NCBI RefSeq assembly: GCF_004114995.1
Contig: NZ_SDJP01000026.1
Coordinates: 1 to 41,865 of the forward strand
Length of the DNA: 41,865 nt
DNA from: Halorubrum amylolyticum
GTDB lineage: Archaea; Halobacteriota; Halobacteria; Halobacteriales; Haloferacaceae
Direction: 5' to 3'
Both the position numbers and the translations under genes were made by a program. Each line of letters begins with the position of its first letter. Positions within the stretch are counted from its first letter, which is position 1. Under the pieces are notes generated by a model. It was not told where the DNA came from. It searched no databases and worked only from the letters and a program-made list of their open reading frames with translations. Below are positions 32,473 through 40,975 of the stretch, piece by piece.

Positions 32473-33607
32473 GCCGGACCCGTCGTCCGACTTCACTGAT
32501 TCCGCCGCCCCCGCCGTCGAACTCGACGGCGTGATCAAGCGCTACGGCGACACCGCCGCCGTCGACGACGTGAGCCTCCGGGTGCGCGAGGGGGAGTTCT
32601 TCACGCTCGTCGGCCCCTCCGGCTGCGGGAAGACGACGACGCTCCGCCTGATCGCGGGGTTCGAGGAGCCGACCGCGGGGGCGATCCGCTTCTCGGGCGA
32701 GTCGGTCGCGGGCGTCCCCCCGGAGGACCGCGACGTGGGGGTCGTCTTCCAGAACTACGCGCTGTTCCCGCACATGACCGTCGGCGAGAACGTCGGCTAC
32801 GGGCTCAACTTCGCGGAGCCGCCCGAGGGGATGAGCCGCGGGGAGCGCATCGCGGAGCTGCTCGATCTGGTGGACCTCCCGGACGCCGCCGACCGCGACC
32901 CCGAGAGCCTCTCGGGCGGGCAACAGCAGCGCATCGCGATGGCACGCGCGCTCGCGCCCGGCCCGGACCTCCTCTTACTGGACGAGCCGATGAGCGCGCT
33001 CGACGCGCAGCTCCGCGAGCGCCTTCGGGTGCAGGTCCGGCGCATCCAGTCGGAACTCGGGATCACCACCGTCTACGTCACCCACGATCAGGAGGAGGCG
33101 CTGGCGATCTCCGACCGCGTCGCCGTGATGCGCGACGGGACCCCCGAGCAGGTCGCCCCCCCGCGGACGGTGTACCGCGAGCCCGCCACCCGGTTCGTCG
33201 CCGAGTTCGTCGGCGACAACAACGCCTTCGCGGGACGGGTGGGCGACGTGGAGGAGGGTGCGGCCGAGGGCGGCGCGGGCGGCGGCGAGAGTGACGACGC
33301 CCCCCGAATCGCCGGCGTCGATGTCGGCGGCGAGACCCTTCGGGTCGCCGTGGATGAACCGACCGATGTCGCACCGGGCGACCGCCTCACCTTCTGCGTC
33401 CGGCCCGAGTACCTGCGGATCGACGAGGGGGAGAGCCGGGTTCGGGCGACCGTCGCGAGCGCGGAGTTCCTCGGCGAGACGACTCGCGTGACCCTTGACT
33501 GGGGCGGACGCGACCTCGTGGTCCGGACGCGCGACCCGCTCTCCGGCGAGGTCGTCGTCGGCTTTGACCCGGCAGACGCGCATGTGATCAGCGTCGACGG
33601 GGCATGA
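32462..33607 (+). CDS. thiQ: Thiamine ABC transporter ATP-binding protein
   Basis: A 381-residue ATPase of the MalK/PotA subfamily. It has Walker [11 protein letters not shown], the Q-loop in [12 protein letters not shown], signature LSGGQQQR, Walker B LLLLDEP, D-loop SALD and switch His in VTHDQEE. A C-terminal TOBE domain (about 245-381) holds an acidic/Gly loop. GTG 32462 follows GGTGA at good distance; GTG 32453 is the alternative. It overlaps the permease gene, so coupling is expected. Assigned to thiamine because of its operon, not its sequence. Confidence 0.88.
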   Translation: MGSEPDPSSDFTDSAAPAVELDGVIKRYGDTAAVDDVSLRVREGEFFTLVGPSGCGKTTTLRLIAGFEEPTAGAIRFSGESVAGVPPEDRDVGVVFQNYALFPHMTVGENVGYGLNFAEPPEGMSRGERIAELLDLVDLPDAADRDPESLSGGQQQRIAMARALAPGPDLLLLDEPMSALDAQLRERLRVQVRRIQSELGITTVYVTHDQEEALAISDRVAVMRDGTPEQVAPPRTVYREPATRFVAEFVGDNNAFAGRVGDVEEGAAEGGAGGGESDDAPRIAGVDVGGETLRVAVDEPTDVAPGDRLTFCVRPEYLRIDEGESRVRATVASAEFLGETTRVTLDWGGRDLVVRTRDPLSGEVVVGFDPADAHVISVDGA

Positions 33608-33612
33608 CGGAC

Positions 33613-33625
33613 GGTTGTTTTCCAA
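33613..33625 (+). terminator. Possible T-rich terminator of the thiamine operon
   Basis: GGTTGTTTTCC right after the ATPase stop (33605-33607), consistent with archaeal T-tract termination. No stem precedes it. Confidence 0.3.
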
Positions 33626-33632
33626 ATAAAAC

Positions 33633-34041
33633 TGCGGTGGCGCGCGCCTGCGAGCGCCCCGTGGGCGCGAGCAGCGCGTGCGAGGTCGTCGGGCTTCGCC
33701 CGACTGCCAGAGGGACCTTCGGTCCCTCGCTGGAGTCAGTCGCCCGGAGCGAAGCGGGAGGGCGACTGACGAGGCTGGGGAGGCGTGAGGTGCGGTGCGG
33801 AGCGGTGCGGGATGGGGCTCAAAGGGGCAGCCGCGAGGACGACGGCGCGCGACGTAAGGACCACAGACCACGAACGGAGTGAGTGGTCGAGGACCGCAGC
33901 GAGCGCACCGAGTCCTCGCGGCTGGGGCTTTGGAGGTGTTCACCGCGGGAACCACGTATAGCCGAGCGGCTGGGGCTTTGGAGGTGTTCACCGCGGGAAC
34001 CACGTATAGCCGAGCGGCTGGGGCTTTGGAGGTGTTCACCG
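33633..34041 (+). ncRNA. Structured intergenic repeat, largest copy R2
   Basis: Same constant blocks and order as R1, but with different and additional hairpins between them: GCGCGC/GCGTGC around CGCCC-cgtg-GGGCG; GTCGGGC-ttc-GCCCGAC; AGGGACC-ttc-GGTCCCT; GTCAGTCGCCC...GGGCGACTGAC; and the main stem AGCCGCGAGGAC/GTCCTCGCGGCT (33829-33840 with 33911-33922 approximately). The inner stem changes from GGCC/GGCC pairing in R1 to GCCC/GGGC here, a paired change. The final block GGCTGGGGCTTTGGAGGTG is tandemly repeated. Confidence 0.65.
33920..34041 (+). repeat. 48-base tandem repeat, two full units and a partial third
   Basis: Units start at 33920, 33968 and 34016 (period 48), each beginning GGCTGGGGCTTTGGAGGTG followed by TTCACCGCGGGAACCACG and TATAGCCGAGC. 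The third stops after TTCACCGC. Units 1 and 2 are identical by eye, implying recent duplication. Confidence 0.9.
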
Positions 34042-34105
34042 CCGATCCAGTATCAACCACGTACGACAGCGACACGCATTACCGCCGTGAACCCCTACCT
34101 CGCGT

Positions 34106-34363
34106 ATGGCCTCGGAGCCGTGTTTCGTCTGCGAGCGGTCCGTCAGAATCGCCGGCGGGATCGGCGACCTGTGGAACTTCGCGTTCGAGTCGACGCAGGG
34201 ACTGACCCTCGAACTCACCGACGGCTCGGAGTTCTTCCTCTGTTTCGAGTGCATGGAGGCGCTTCCTGACGACCACGAACCGACCGCGGACGACGTCGAC
34301 GCCCTCCGCAAGCGAACCGATCCCGTCGAGGAGGACGGGAACGACTTCTGGCACTGGGGGTAG
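34106..34363 (+). CDS. Small zinc-ribbon protein
   Basis: 85 residues with CFVC (about 6-9) and CFEC (about 46-49), one likely zinc site, then an acidic helix and a Trp-rich end (DGNDFWHWG). The central strand pattern LTLELTDGSEFFLC suggests a small beta domain. It lies between repeat R2 and the convergent Lrp-type gene. Function unknown. Confidence 0.75.
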   Translation: MASEPCFVCERSVRIAGGIGDLWNFAFESTQGLTLELTDGSEFFLCFECMEALPDDHEPTADDVDALRKRTDPVEEDGNDFWHWG

Positions 34364-34402
34364 TCCCGACCGCCGGCGGTCGGTTCGCGGCCGAGCGCGC
34401 TC

Positions 34403-35152
34403 TCACTCCCGCTGCGTTCCGAACGCCTTCAGCGAGTTCTTCTCGAACGGCGCCGTCGAGAGCAGCGAGACGACATCCCCCGCCTGAAACGTCGTTTCGC
34501 CCTTCGGCGTGAGCATGTTCCCCTCCCGCTCGATGCCGACCACGTGGGTCTCTCGGGAGAGCTGTCCCTCCTCGACCGCTTGTTCGATGGTGTTGCCCGC
34601 GATTTCGGCGCCTTCCGAGACGGAGAACTCGGCGACCTCGGCGTCGCCCGCGAGGCTCATGAAGTCGGTCAGCGACGGTCCCTTCGGAACCGTCTCGGGG
34701 CCGAACGGGTCGTACGGCCTGTGGTACTCCCCCTGCATCACGCTCTCGTCTTCGATCGTCAGCCCGAGGTCGGAGAGTTCGCCGGCGACGTGGTTGATGT
34801 CGTCGGTGTCCGCGCCGACCACGGTCACCAAGAGGTTGGCCGAACCGGACATCAGCTCTTGGACGCCGACGACTCCCGAAACGTCGAGCGCCGACTGCGC
34901 GAGCTGCGTCCGCTCCGGGATCGGGGCCGTACACCTGAACAGGTAGGTGATGTACCCACCGATCGACTTGTAGTCGATGTCGGCGAGATACCCCCGGAGG
35001 ATGCCCCGCTCTTCGAGCTGGTCGATCCGGTTTCGGATCGTCGCCGGCGTCACCCCCATCTCCTCGGCGATGTCCGAGGTTGCCGTGTTCCGCGCGTCCA
35101 CCGCGAAGTAGTAGAGGATGCGCTTGTCGATCTCGTCGATGCGGTGTCCCAT
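34403..35152 (-). CDS. Lrp/AsnC-type regulator with a C-terminal TrkA_C (RCK_C) domain
   Basis: A 249-residue transcription factor. The winged helix (about 1-60, IDKRILYYFAVDARNTATSD then VTPATIRNRIDQLEERGI) is followed by a Lrp ligand/oligomer region (about 65-145). The C-terminal part (about 165-245, ISEGAEIAGNTIEQ-like, THVVGIEREGNMLTPKGET, DVVSLLS) is a TrkA_C domain of the kind that senses ligands such as nucleotides or ions. ATG 35152 is preferred over 35176. It lies near trkA/trkH and probably controls potassium uptake; the target is inferred from context. Confidence 0.88.
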   Translation of the reverse strand: MGHRIDEIDKRILYYFAVDARNTATSDIAEEMGVTPATIRNRIDQLEERGILRGYLADIDYKSIGGYITYLFRCTAPIPERTQLAQSALDVSGVVGVQELMSGSANLLVTVVGADTDDINHVAGELSDLGLTIEDESVMQGEYHRPYDPFGPETVPKGPSLTDFMSLAGDAEVAEFSVSEGAEIAGNTIEQAVEEGQLSRETHVVGIEREGNMLTPKGETTFQAGDVVSLLSTAPFEKNSLKAFGTQRE

Positions 35153-35397
35153 GCTCGAACTACGGTCAGACGGCACAAAGGATTTCTCATAATTTCACTT
35201 CCGCAGATTGGTGTTTTTGCTGGAGAGATAATACACCGTCTTTAATTCGCTTAGGAAAAATACGATGGCAATATTTATTTTTAGGCAAAACAACCGGGCG
35301 ATACAGGTTCCGTAACGAAATGCTGCCCGTGGTGTTTCCCGGCCGCACGCCGGAGCCACCTCGACCGGAATCCAACCAGCCGTAACACACTCAAAAT
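35153..35397. promoter_or_regulatory. AT-rich divergent control region
   Basis: 245 bases between the regulator and the gene at 35398. It is markedly AT-rich from 35185 to 35290, with AATATTTATTTTTAGG at about 35269-35284 as a possible TATA/BRE for either side. Autoregulation by the Lrp-type protein would act here. Confidence 0.5.
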
Positions 35398-35757
35398 ATG
35401 ACTTCAACCGACACCGATCGCCCGGACGGCGTCTCCGACGACGTGGTCGCTGCGCTCGAGGATTGCAGCGACACGCAGCTCAGGGAGATCATCCATTACG
35501 CGCAACAACTCCTCCGAGAGCAGCCGACGCTAACGGACGCGATCGAGTCGCGAGGCGAGGAGGAACTCGTTCACGCGGAGGACCACGGCGCGTACACGAT
35601 CGCCGTGGTAGAGCGTCCGAACGAGACGGGGAGCGCGCGCGGGCCGTTCGCGTACAGGATCGGTTGGGACCCCGCGAGAGATGAGGGGGACGGGGGGTAC
35701 CGGTGGCACTACCTCGGACGGGTTCACGACGCATCCGATGGGGCCGACGATGCGTGA
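35398..35757 (+). CDS. Conserved-looking haloarchaeal protein, unknown
   Basis: 119 acidic residues. An N-terminal helix (DDVVAALEDCSDTQLREIIHYAQQLL) is followed by a strand-rich part (HGAYTIAVVERPN, GPFAYRIGWDPARDEGDGGYRWHYLGRVHD). It looks like a small alpha+beta domain with conserved aromatic residues. No motif or family recognised. It is on the same strand as trkA, 126 bases ahead. Confidence 0.7.
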   Translation: MTSTDTDRPDGVSDDVVAALEDCSDTQLREIIHYAQQLLREQPTLTDAIESRGEEELVHAEDHGAYTIAVVERPNETGSARGPFAYRIGWDPARDEGDGGYRWHYLGRVHDASDGADDA

Positions 35758-35883
35758 ATCGCCTCGTCGGGCCATCGGCTCGGTCGCCGGTTGCGACCGG
35801 CCTCCGCGCGGCCGAGACGCGAGCGTGCGAATGAGGCCGGAACTCGCCTGTGGAATCCGCTGACCCAGACACCAGATCAATCC

Positions 35884-36591
35884 ATGTACATCATCATCGT
35901 CGGAGCCGGCGACATCGGAACACCGCTCATCGAAATCGCAACGCGCGCCGGATACGAGGTCGTCGTCATCGAGACGGACCCGGAGAAGGCGGACGCGGTC
36001 GCGAGCGACCACGACTGTATGGTCCTCAACGCCGACGCGACGGTCAAAGAGAACCTCACCGACGCCGGAAGCGATCGCGCGGACGCGATCATTACCACGA
36101 CCGATCAGGACGCGACCAACGTGATGGTCTCGCTGCTCGCACGGGAGCTCGAGGTCCCGAACGTCGTCTCGGTCGTCCACAACCCCGAGCACATGAACCT
36201 GTTCCGCCAGATCGGCGTCAGCACCATGCAGAACCCGCAGCGGCTCATCGCGGAGTCGCTCTTCCGCTCGGTCGATCGCCCCTCCATCGTCGATTACATG
36301 CGGGTCGGAGAGGTCGCCGAGGTGTTCGAGATCACGGTCGCCGACGGGGCGCCGATCGCCGGAAAGACCCTGATCGAAGCCGACGAGGAGGGGCTCCTCG
36401 GCGACGAGACGCTCGTCGTAGCCATCGAACGAGACGACGCGGATTCGCCGATCACGCCCCGTGGGGGAACCCGCGTCGAGACGGGTGACCTGTTGACCGT
36501 CTACTCCGGCACCGGCGCGACGCCGGACGTGACGGACGTCTTCGGCCACTATGAGGATCAGGAGAACGGCTCGAACGGGGTGCGACTGTGA
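35884..36591 (+). CDS. trkA: Trk potassium uptake regulatory subunit, single RCK
   Basis: A 235-residue cytosolic gating subunit for TrkH. The Rossmann motif is IIIVGAGDIGTPLIEIA (about 4-20), with the NAD-binding acid in VVIETDPEKAD. A TrkA_C domain covers about 145-225 (EITVADGAPIAGKTLIEADE). Only one RCK_N/RCK_C set is present, unlike the two in E. coli TrkA, so it should form tetramers. ATG 35884 precedes MYIIIVGAGD; the open frame further upstream lacks family features. trkH follows 46 bases later. Confidence 0.92.
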   Translation: MYIIIVGAGDIGTPLIEIATRAGYEVVVIETDPEKADAVASDHDCMVLNADATVKENLTDAGSDRADAIITTTDQDATNVMVSLLARELEVPNVVSVVHNPEHMNLFRQIGVSTMQNPQRLIAESLFRSVDRPSIVDYMRVGEVAEVFEITVADGAPIAGKTLIEADEEGLLGDETLVVAIERDDADSPITPRGGTRVETGDLLTVYSGTGATPDVTDVFGHYEDQENGSNGVRL

Positions 36592-36637
36592 CCGTCCAGC
36601 CGGTCTCGTGGGCCGACCCATCCGACGCAGGAGGGGT

Positions 36638-38191
36638 ATGAGGGTCAAAACGGACACCGTCGGACGCGACGTGGGTCGAATCATCCAGGCGGTGTCGCTG
36701 ATGATGCTGATCTCGCTCGTCGTGGCGGCGGTCAACGGCGAGTTCTACACCGTTCCGGCGTTCGTGGCCTCCGCGGTCATCATGGCCGGGATCGGTGCCG
36801 GCCTCGTCCGTCGATACCGCGGCGCCGACCCGCCGGCGAAACGCGAGGCGATGGTCACCGCCGCCACGGCGTGGGCGCTCGTCGGCGTCCTCGGCGGGCT
36901 CCCGTTCGTCCTCATCGCGTGGACGATCCAGATAGATCCGTTCCCCGCCTGGATGAACACGCCGCCGATGGACTCGACGACCGCGATCTTCCTCACCCCG
37001 CTCGACTCCGTGTTCGAATCGATGAGCGGCTTCACGGGGACCGGACTCACGATGGCGGCCGTCGAAGAGGAGCTCCCGCGCGCGCTCCACTGGTGGCGAT
37101 CGTTCATCGAGTGGGTCGGCGGCGTCGGCGTCATCGTCCTGACCGTCGCGATCCTCCGCCGGGGAAACGGGAGCAGCGGGTCGTACACGCTCTACGAGAG
37201 CGAGGCGCGCTCCGAGAAGATCCACCCGAGCATCGTGACGACCGTGCGGGAGATCTGGAAGATCTTCGTCGGTCTCACCCTCGGCTCGATCGCCTTATTC
37301 CTCCTCGCCGGCATGCCGCTGTGGGACGCGATCAACCACGGGATGACCGGCATCGCGACCGGCGGATTCTCGGTGCACGCCGACTCGATCGGCCACTACG
37401 GCAGCCCGCTGATCGAGTACGCCACGGTCCCGATCATGGTCGCAGGGAGCATCGCGTTCCCGGTGCACTACCTGATCTTCAAAGGCGAGATCCGGAACTT
37501 CTACGCCGACCTGCAGACGCGGTGGGTGTTCATCTGGTTCACCGTCGGGTCGCTCGCGCTCACCGCGATCCTCTACGCGAACGGCCAGTACGCGACGCTC
37601 GAAGAGACGTTCCGGGTGAGCCTGTTCCAGTTTGTCTCCGCGACGTCGAACACCGGGTTCGGGAGCGCGGCGATCGGCGGCGGCACCGAGCGGGTCTGGA
37701 CCGCGGGTCCGACGCTTCTCGCGTGTCTCGGGATGCTCACCGGCGCTGCGGCCGGGTCGACGGTGAGCGGGCTCAAGCTCATCCGCGTCATCACCCTGAT
37801 CAAGGGGACGGTCTGGCAGATACGGGACGTGTTCCGGCCCCAGACCGCGATCAGCTACCTCCGGATCGGTGACCGGCGCCTCAGCGAGGCGCAGGCGCAG
37901 CGCGAGTACACCGAGGCGACGGTCGTGTTCGTTCTCTGGCTCGCGTTCCTCGCCCTCGGCGTCGCCGTCCTCTTGCGGGTCCTCGCTCCGACGTACCCGC
38001 TGGAGTACGTGATCTTCGACGTGATGAGCGCACAGAGCAACGTCGGGTTGGACTCAGGGATCACCGGCCCGACCATGCCCGACACGGCGAAAGCAATGTT
38101 GATCGTCAACATGTGGGTTGGCCGCCTCGAGATCATTCCGGTGGCGGTGTTGATCGGGTCGATCATCCGCCGGCTCGACCGCTCCGCGTAG
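36638..38191 (+). CDS. trkH: Trk potassium transporter membrane subunit
   Basis: A 517-residue cation channel-type transporter with about ten transmembrane segments. Selectivity loops recur: SMSGFTGTGLT, MTGIATGGFSVH, ATSNTGFGS and SAQSNVGLDSG, each with the key Gly. WWRSFIEWVGGVGVIVL is the conserved pore-helix region. GAGGGG precedes ATG 36638 by three bases, a usable ribosome site. With TrkA it takes up potassium, important for salt-in osmoadaptation. Confidence 0.93.
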   Translation: MRVKTDTVGRDVGRIIQAVSLMMLISLVVAAVNGEFYTVPAFVASAVIMAGIGAGLVRRYRGADPPAKREAMVTAATAWALVGVLGGLPFVLIAWTIQIDPFPAWMNTPPMDSTTAIFLTPLDSVFESMSGFTGTGLTMAAVEEELPRALHWWRSFIEWVGGVGVIVLTVAILRRGNGSSGSYTLYESEARSEKIHPSIVTTVREIWKIFVGLTLGSIALFLLAGMPLWDAINHGMTGIATGGFSVHADSIGHYGSPLIEYATVPIMVAGSIAFPVHYLIFKGEIRNFYADLQTRWVFIWFTVGSLALTAILYANGQYATLEETFRVSLFQFVSATSNTGFGSAAIGGGTERVWTAGPTLLACLGMLTGAAAGSTVSGLKLIRVITLIKGTVWQIRDVFRPQTAISYLRIGDRRLSEAQAQREYTEATVVFVLWLAFLALGVAVLLRVLAPTYPLEYVIFDVMSAQSNVGLDSGITGPTMPDTAKAMLIVNMWVGRLEIIPVAVLIGSIIRRLDRSA

Positions 38192-38305
38192 CGGAAGCGG
38201 CCTCCGAACCGGCCATCGATCTCGATCGCATCGACGCCGCGTTTTTGAACGTATCACAAGGTCCATACCCTCGCGCAACGCGGTACGATCCATCAGGTGG
38301 ATCCC

Positions 38306-39418
38306 GTGACCGAGAAACGCGAATACCGCGACGACTACGACGACAAGACGCTGTACATCCCCGGCCCGACCGAGGTCCGCGACGACGTGATCGAGGCGAT
38401 GGCGGAGCCGATGTTCGGCCACCGGATGGACCGGATGACCGATCTGTACACCACCATCGTCGAGGACACGAAGGCGTTCCTCGGCACAGACAACGAGGTC
38501 GTGATCCTCACCGCCTCCGGCACCGAGTTCTGGGAGGCGTCGACGCTCAACCTCGTCGACGAGAACATCTTGGTGCCGACCTGCGGCAGCTTCAGCGAGC
38601 GCCACGCCAACGTCGCCGAGCGGCTCGGGAAGGACGTCGACCGGCTGGAGTACGAGTGGGGCGAAGCCGTCAAACCCGAGGACATCCGCGCTCACCTCGA
38701 ATCGACGGACAAACAGTACGACGTGGTCGCGACCGTGATGAACGAGTCGTCGACCGGCGTCCGCAACCCCGTCGAGGAGATCGGCGACGTGGTCGCCGAC
38801 TACCCGGACACCTACTTCGTCGTCGACGCCGTCTCGGCGCTCGGCGGCGATTACGTCGACATCGACGAGCACGACATCGACGTGATCTTCGCCTCGACGC
38901 AGAAGGCGTTCGCGATGCCGCCGGGACTCGCGGTCTGCGTCGTCAGCGACGACGCCTACGACCGAGAGGTCGAGAAGGGCGAGTCCTCGTGGTACGGCGG
39001 CTTCCGCCGCACCACCGACTACTACGACCGGAAGGGCCAGACCCACTCGACGCCCGCCATCCCGATCATGTTGGCGTACCGCAAGCAGATGAAACACATG
39101 CTCGACGAGGGCCACCGCGCCCGCGACGAGCGGCACCGCGAGATGACCGAGTACGTCCACGACTGGGCCGACGAGCACTTCGCGATGTTCCCCGAGGAGG
39201 GGTACGAGTCACAGACGGTCGCCTGCATCGAGAACACGCGGGGGATCGACGTCGCCGCGACCATCGAGGAAGTGAGCGCGGAGTACGACATGGCCTTCTC
39301 GAACGGCTACGGCTCGCAGCTCGGCGAGGAGACGTTCCGGATCGGCCACATGGGCGAGCACACGGTCGAGAGCGTCGAGGCGCTCACCGACGTCATCGAA
39401 GACGTCGCCGGGTTGTAG
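38306..39418 (+). CDS. Class V PLP aminotransferase (alanine-glyoxylate/serine-pyruvate family)
   Basis: 370 residues beginning MTEKREYRDDYDDKTLYIPG. PLP lysine lies in STQKAFAMPPGLAV, with an aspartate in VVDAVSALGGDYVDID and IPGPTEVRDDVIEAM at the N-terminus. Family members transfer amino groups between alanine or serine and glyoxylate or pyruvate; some archaeal relatives serve as phosphoserine aminotransferase. With serA and serB in the window, a SerC-like role is possible but not shown. GTG 38306 fits the family start; GTG 38297 is in frame upstream. Confidence 0.88.
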   Translation: MTEKREYRDDYDDKTLYIPGPTEVRDDVIEAMAEPMFGHRMDRMTDLYTTIVEDTKAFLGTDNEVVILTASGTEFWEASTLNLVDENILVPTCGSFSERHANVAERLGKDVDRLEYEWGEAVKPEDIRAHLESTDKQYDVVATVMNESSTGVRNPVEEIGDVVADYPDTYFVVDAVSALGGDYVDIDEHDIDVIFASTQKAFAMPPGLAVCVVSDDAYDREVEKGESSWYGGFRRTTDYYDRKGQTHSTPAIPIMLAYRKQMKHMLDEGHRARDERHREMTEYVHDWADEHFAMFPEEGYESQTVACIENTRGIDVAATIEEVSAEYDMAFSNGYGSQLGEETFRIGHMGEHTVESVEALTDVIEDVAGL

Positions 39419-39444
39419 CGCGGACGACTAGTCGGAATCTCCTC

Positions 39445-39756
39445 TTAATCGTCCTGCCGCGGCTCGACGAGTTCGATCCGGTACCGCCGACCCCCCGGGT
39501 CCGTTTCCTCGACCGCGACGACGACGAACGACTCCTCGCCGACGTCGATCATGTCGCCCGGAGATAGCGGGCCGTCGTCGCCGGCCTCGCCGCGCCGCCG
39601 CCGGTTCTCTCGCGCCCGGCGGTCGGCGTCGCCGACGACCTCCGGTCCGACGCTGATCGTCCCCCGTTCGGCCGCGATCACGCGGCCCCAGAACGCGTCC
39701 GACGGCGGTCGCGGTCCCACGCGCTCGGCCAGTTCGGCTCTCGTCAGTCGCTTCAT
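39445..39756 (-). CDS. Small basic/acidic protein, last gene of a TPR operon
   Basis: 103 residues beginning MKRLTRAELAERVGPRPPSD. A central charged helix (DADRRARENRRRRGEAGDDG) precedes a strand-rich end (GDMIDVGEESFVVVAVEETD, RRYRIELVEP) that could be a small beta barrel. ATG 39756 lies 16 bases after the DUF424 stop, on the same strand. Unknown function. Confidence 0.7.
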   Translation of the reverse strand: MKRLTRAELAERVGPRPPSDAFWGRVIAAERGTISVGPEVVGDADRRARENRRRRGEAGDDGPLSPGDMIDVGEESFVVVAVEETDPGGRRYRIELVEPRQDD

Positions 39757-39772
39757 CGCGCCATCGCCGATC

Positions 39773-40072
39773 TCACAGCCAGAGCAGTTGTGCGTGTCGG
39801 GTCTCCTCGAACTCCAAGACGGTCTCCTCGTCGACGAGCCCGGCCTCGACGGCGACGCCGACGGCCTCGGTGCCGACGATGTTCGCGACCTGCGCGCGGT
39901 GGAGCCCCGCGACGACCTCCTCGGCGGTCGCCTCGACCGCGTCGTCGCCGCCATAGAACTCCTCGCTGACGGTGATCGTCGCACGCCCGTTGTCGAACGT
40001 CTCGCCGAGACAGTCGGCGTCACAGACGGAGACGAGCCGTCCCTCGGCGGTCTCTCGCTCGCGGAGGAGCAT
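39773..40072 (-). CDS. DUF424-family protein
   Basis: 99 residues. LVSVCDADCLGETFDNGRAT, VSEEFYGGD and the ANIVGTEAVGVAVEAG block are the features of archaeal DUF424. The structure is a small alpha/beta fold of unknown role; family members are conserved across archaea, often near translation or processing genes. Its ATG follows the TAG of the TPR gene directly, so they are co-transcribed. Confidence 0.82.
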   Translation of the reverse strand: MLLRERETAEGRLVSVCDADCLGETFDNGRATITVSEEFYGGDDAVEATAEEVVAGLHRAQVANIVGTEAVGVAVEAGLVDEETVLEFEETRHAQLLWL

Positions 40073-40975
40073 CTAAAAGCCCTCTGGCTCCTCGCCCTGA
40101 AGCTCTCGCTCCGGCTCCTCGCTCGCGCCACCCTCTCCGCCGCGGCCGCCACGCCCGCCTGCGCCGGGCTGGCCACCGGGACCGGGTCGACCGCCCTGAC
40201 GGCCCTGTCCGCCGGGACCGGGCGCCTGCCCGGTCTGTTCCTCGACCATCTGTTCTTCCGCCTCGCGGCGGATCTCCTCGGCGCGGTCGGCGACCTCCTC
40301 GGCCTGCTCGTGTTCGCCGGCCTCCTCTAACGCGCGGGCCTTCTCCTCTAACACGCCCGCGCTCCGGTAGCCGAGCCGGATCGCGTTGTCGAAGCAGCTG
40401 ACGGAGTCCTCGGCGAGCCCGCGCTCGACCAGCAGGAACCCCCGGTTGTACCACGCTTCCGCGAAGCGCGGGTCGGTCTCGACGGCGCGCTCGGCGTGTT
40501 CGAGCGCCTGCTCGCCGCGGCCCGACTCCCAGAGCGCGTACGCGAGGTTGGTCTCGGCGGTCGCGGCGTGCTCGGAGTCGTCGTCGATCCGCAGCGCCTC
40601 CTCGTAGGCGCCGATCGCCTGGTCGAACTCCTCCAGCTCGGCGTGGGCCGCGCCCTTGTTCACCCACGCCTCCTGGGCCTCCAGCGAGTCCTCCTCGGCG
40701 AAGTGCGCGGCGCGCTCGAACGTCTCGGTCGCCTCCTCGTGGCGGTTGATCCCCATGTACGACAGTCCCACGTCGATCAGCCGCTCGACGTCGATGGCGT
40801 CGCTCTCGACGTTCCGGCGGTCGAGGATGTCGGTGAGCACGCGGGAGTCGACGGGGTCGACCGTGTTCGGGTCGGCGTCGATCTCCTCGGGGTCGAGGGT
40901 GAACTCCTCGTAGTCGGCGTCGACGCCCTGCCCGGCGGAGAACTCGTGGCGGTCGTCGTCGCGTTCGTCGGTCAT
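40073..40975 (-). CDS. TPR-repeat protein with Gly/Pro-rich tail
   Basis: 300 residues. An acidic N-terminus (1-60) is followed by about five tetratricopeptide repeats (about 65-225), with helices such as GLSYMGINRHEEATETFERA, VNKGAAHAELEEFDQAIGAY and WYNRGFLLVERGLAEDSVSC. A coiled Glu/Arg helix (EQAEEVADRAEEIRREAEEQ) and a disordered Gly-Pro-Gln-rich tail end the protein. It heads the operon with DUF424 and probably binds a protein partner. Confidence 0.85.
   Translation of the reverse strand: MTDERDDDRHEFSAGQGVDADYEEFTLDPEEIDADPNTVDPVDSRVLTDILDRRNVESDAIDVERLIDVGLSYMGINRHEEATETFERAAHFAEEDSLEAQEAWVNKGAAHAELEEFDQAIGAYEEALRIDDDSEHAATAETNLAYALWESGRGEQALEHAERAVETDPRFAEAWYNRGFLLVERGLAEDSVSCFDNAIRLGYRSAGVLEEKARALEEAGEHEQAEEVADRAEEIRREAEEQMVEEQTGQAPGPGGQGRQGGRPGPGGQPGAGGRGGRGGEGGASEEPERELQGEEPEGF

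Larger units (their letters stand above)
33608..34105. other. Intergenic region holding the largest structured repeat
   Basis: 498 bases. 33613-33625 has a T-rich stretch (TTGTTTTCC) after the transporter operon, likely a terminator. 33633-34041 hold repeat copy R2 and its 48-base tandem units. 34042-34105 leads to the next gene. No reading frame here is believed to be real. Confidence 0.65.

Noticed and set aside
33920..34041. Tandem 48-base units considered as a CRISPR array
   Set aside because: Units are contiguous and identical, with no unique spacers, and no cas genes are near.
32975..34075. Long minus-strand frame over repeat R2 and the transporter ATPase gene
   Set aside because: It runs antisense to a clear ABC ATPase and owes its length to high GC. 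Its VNTSKAPA repeats come from the 48-base tandem units.
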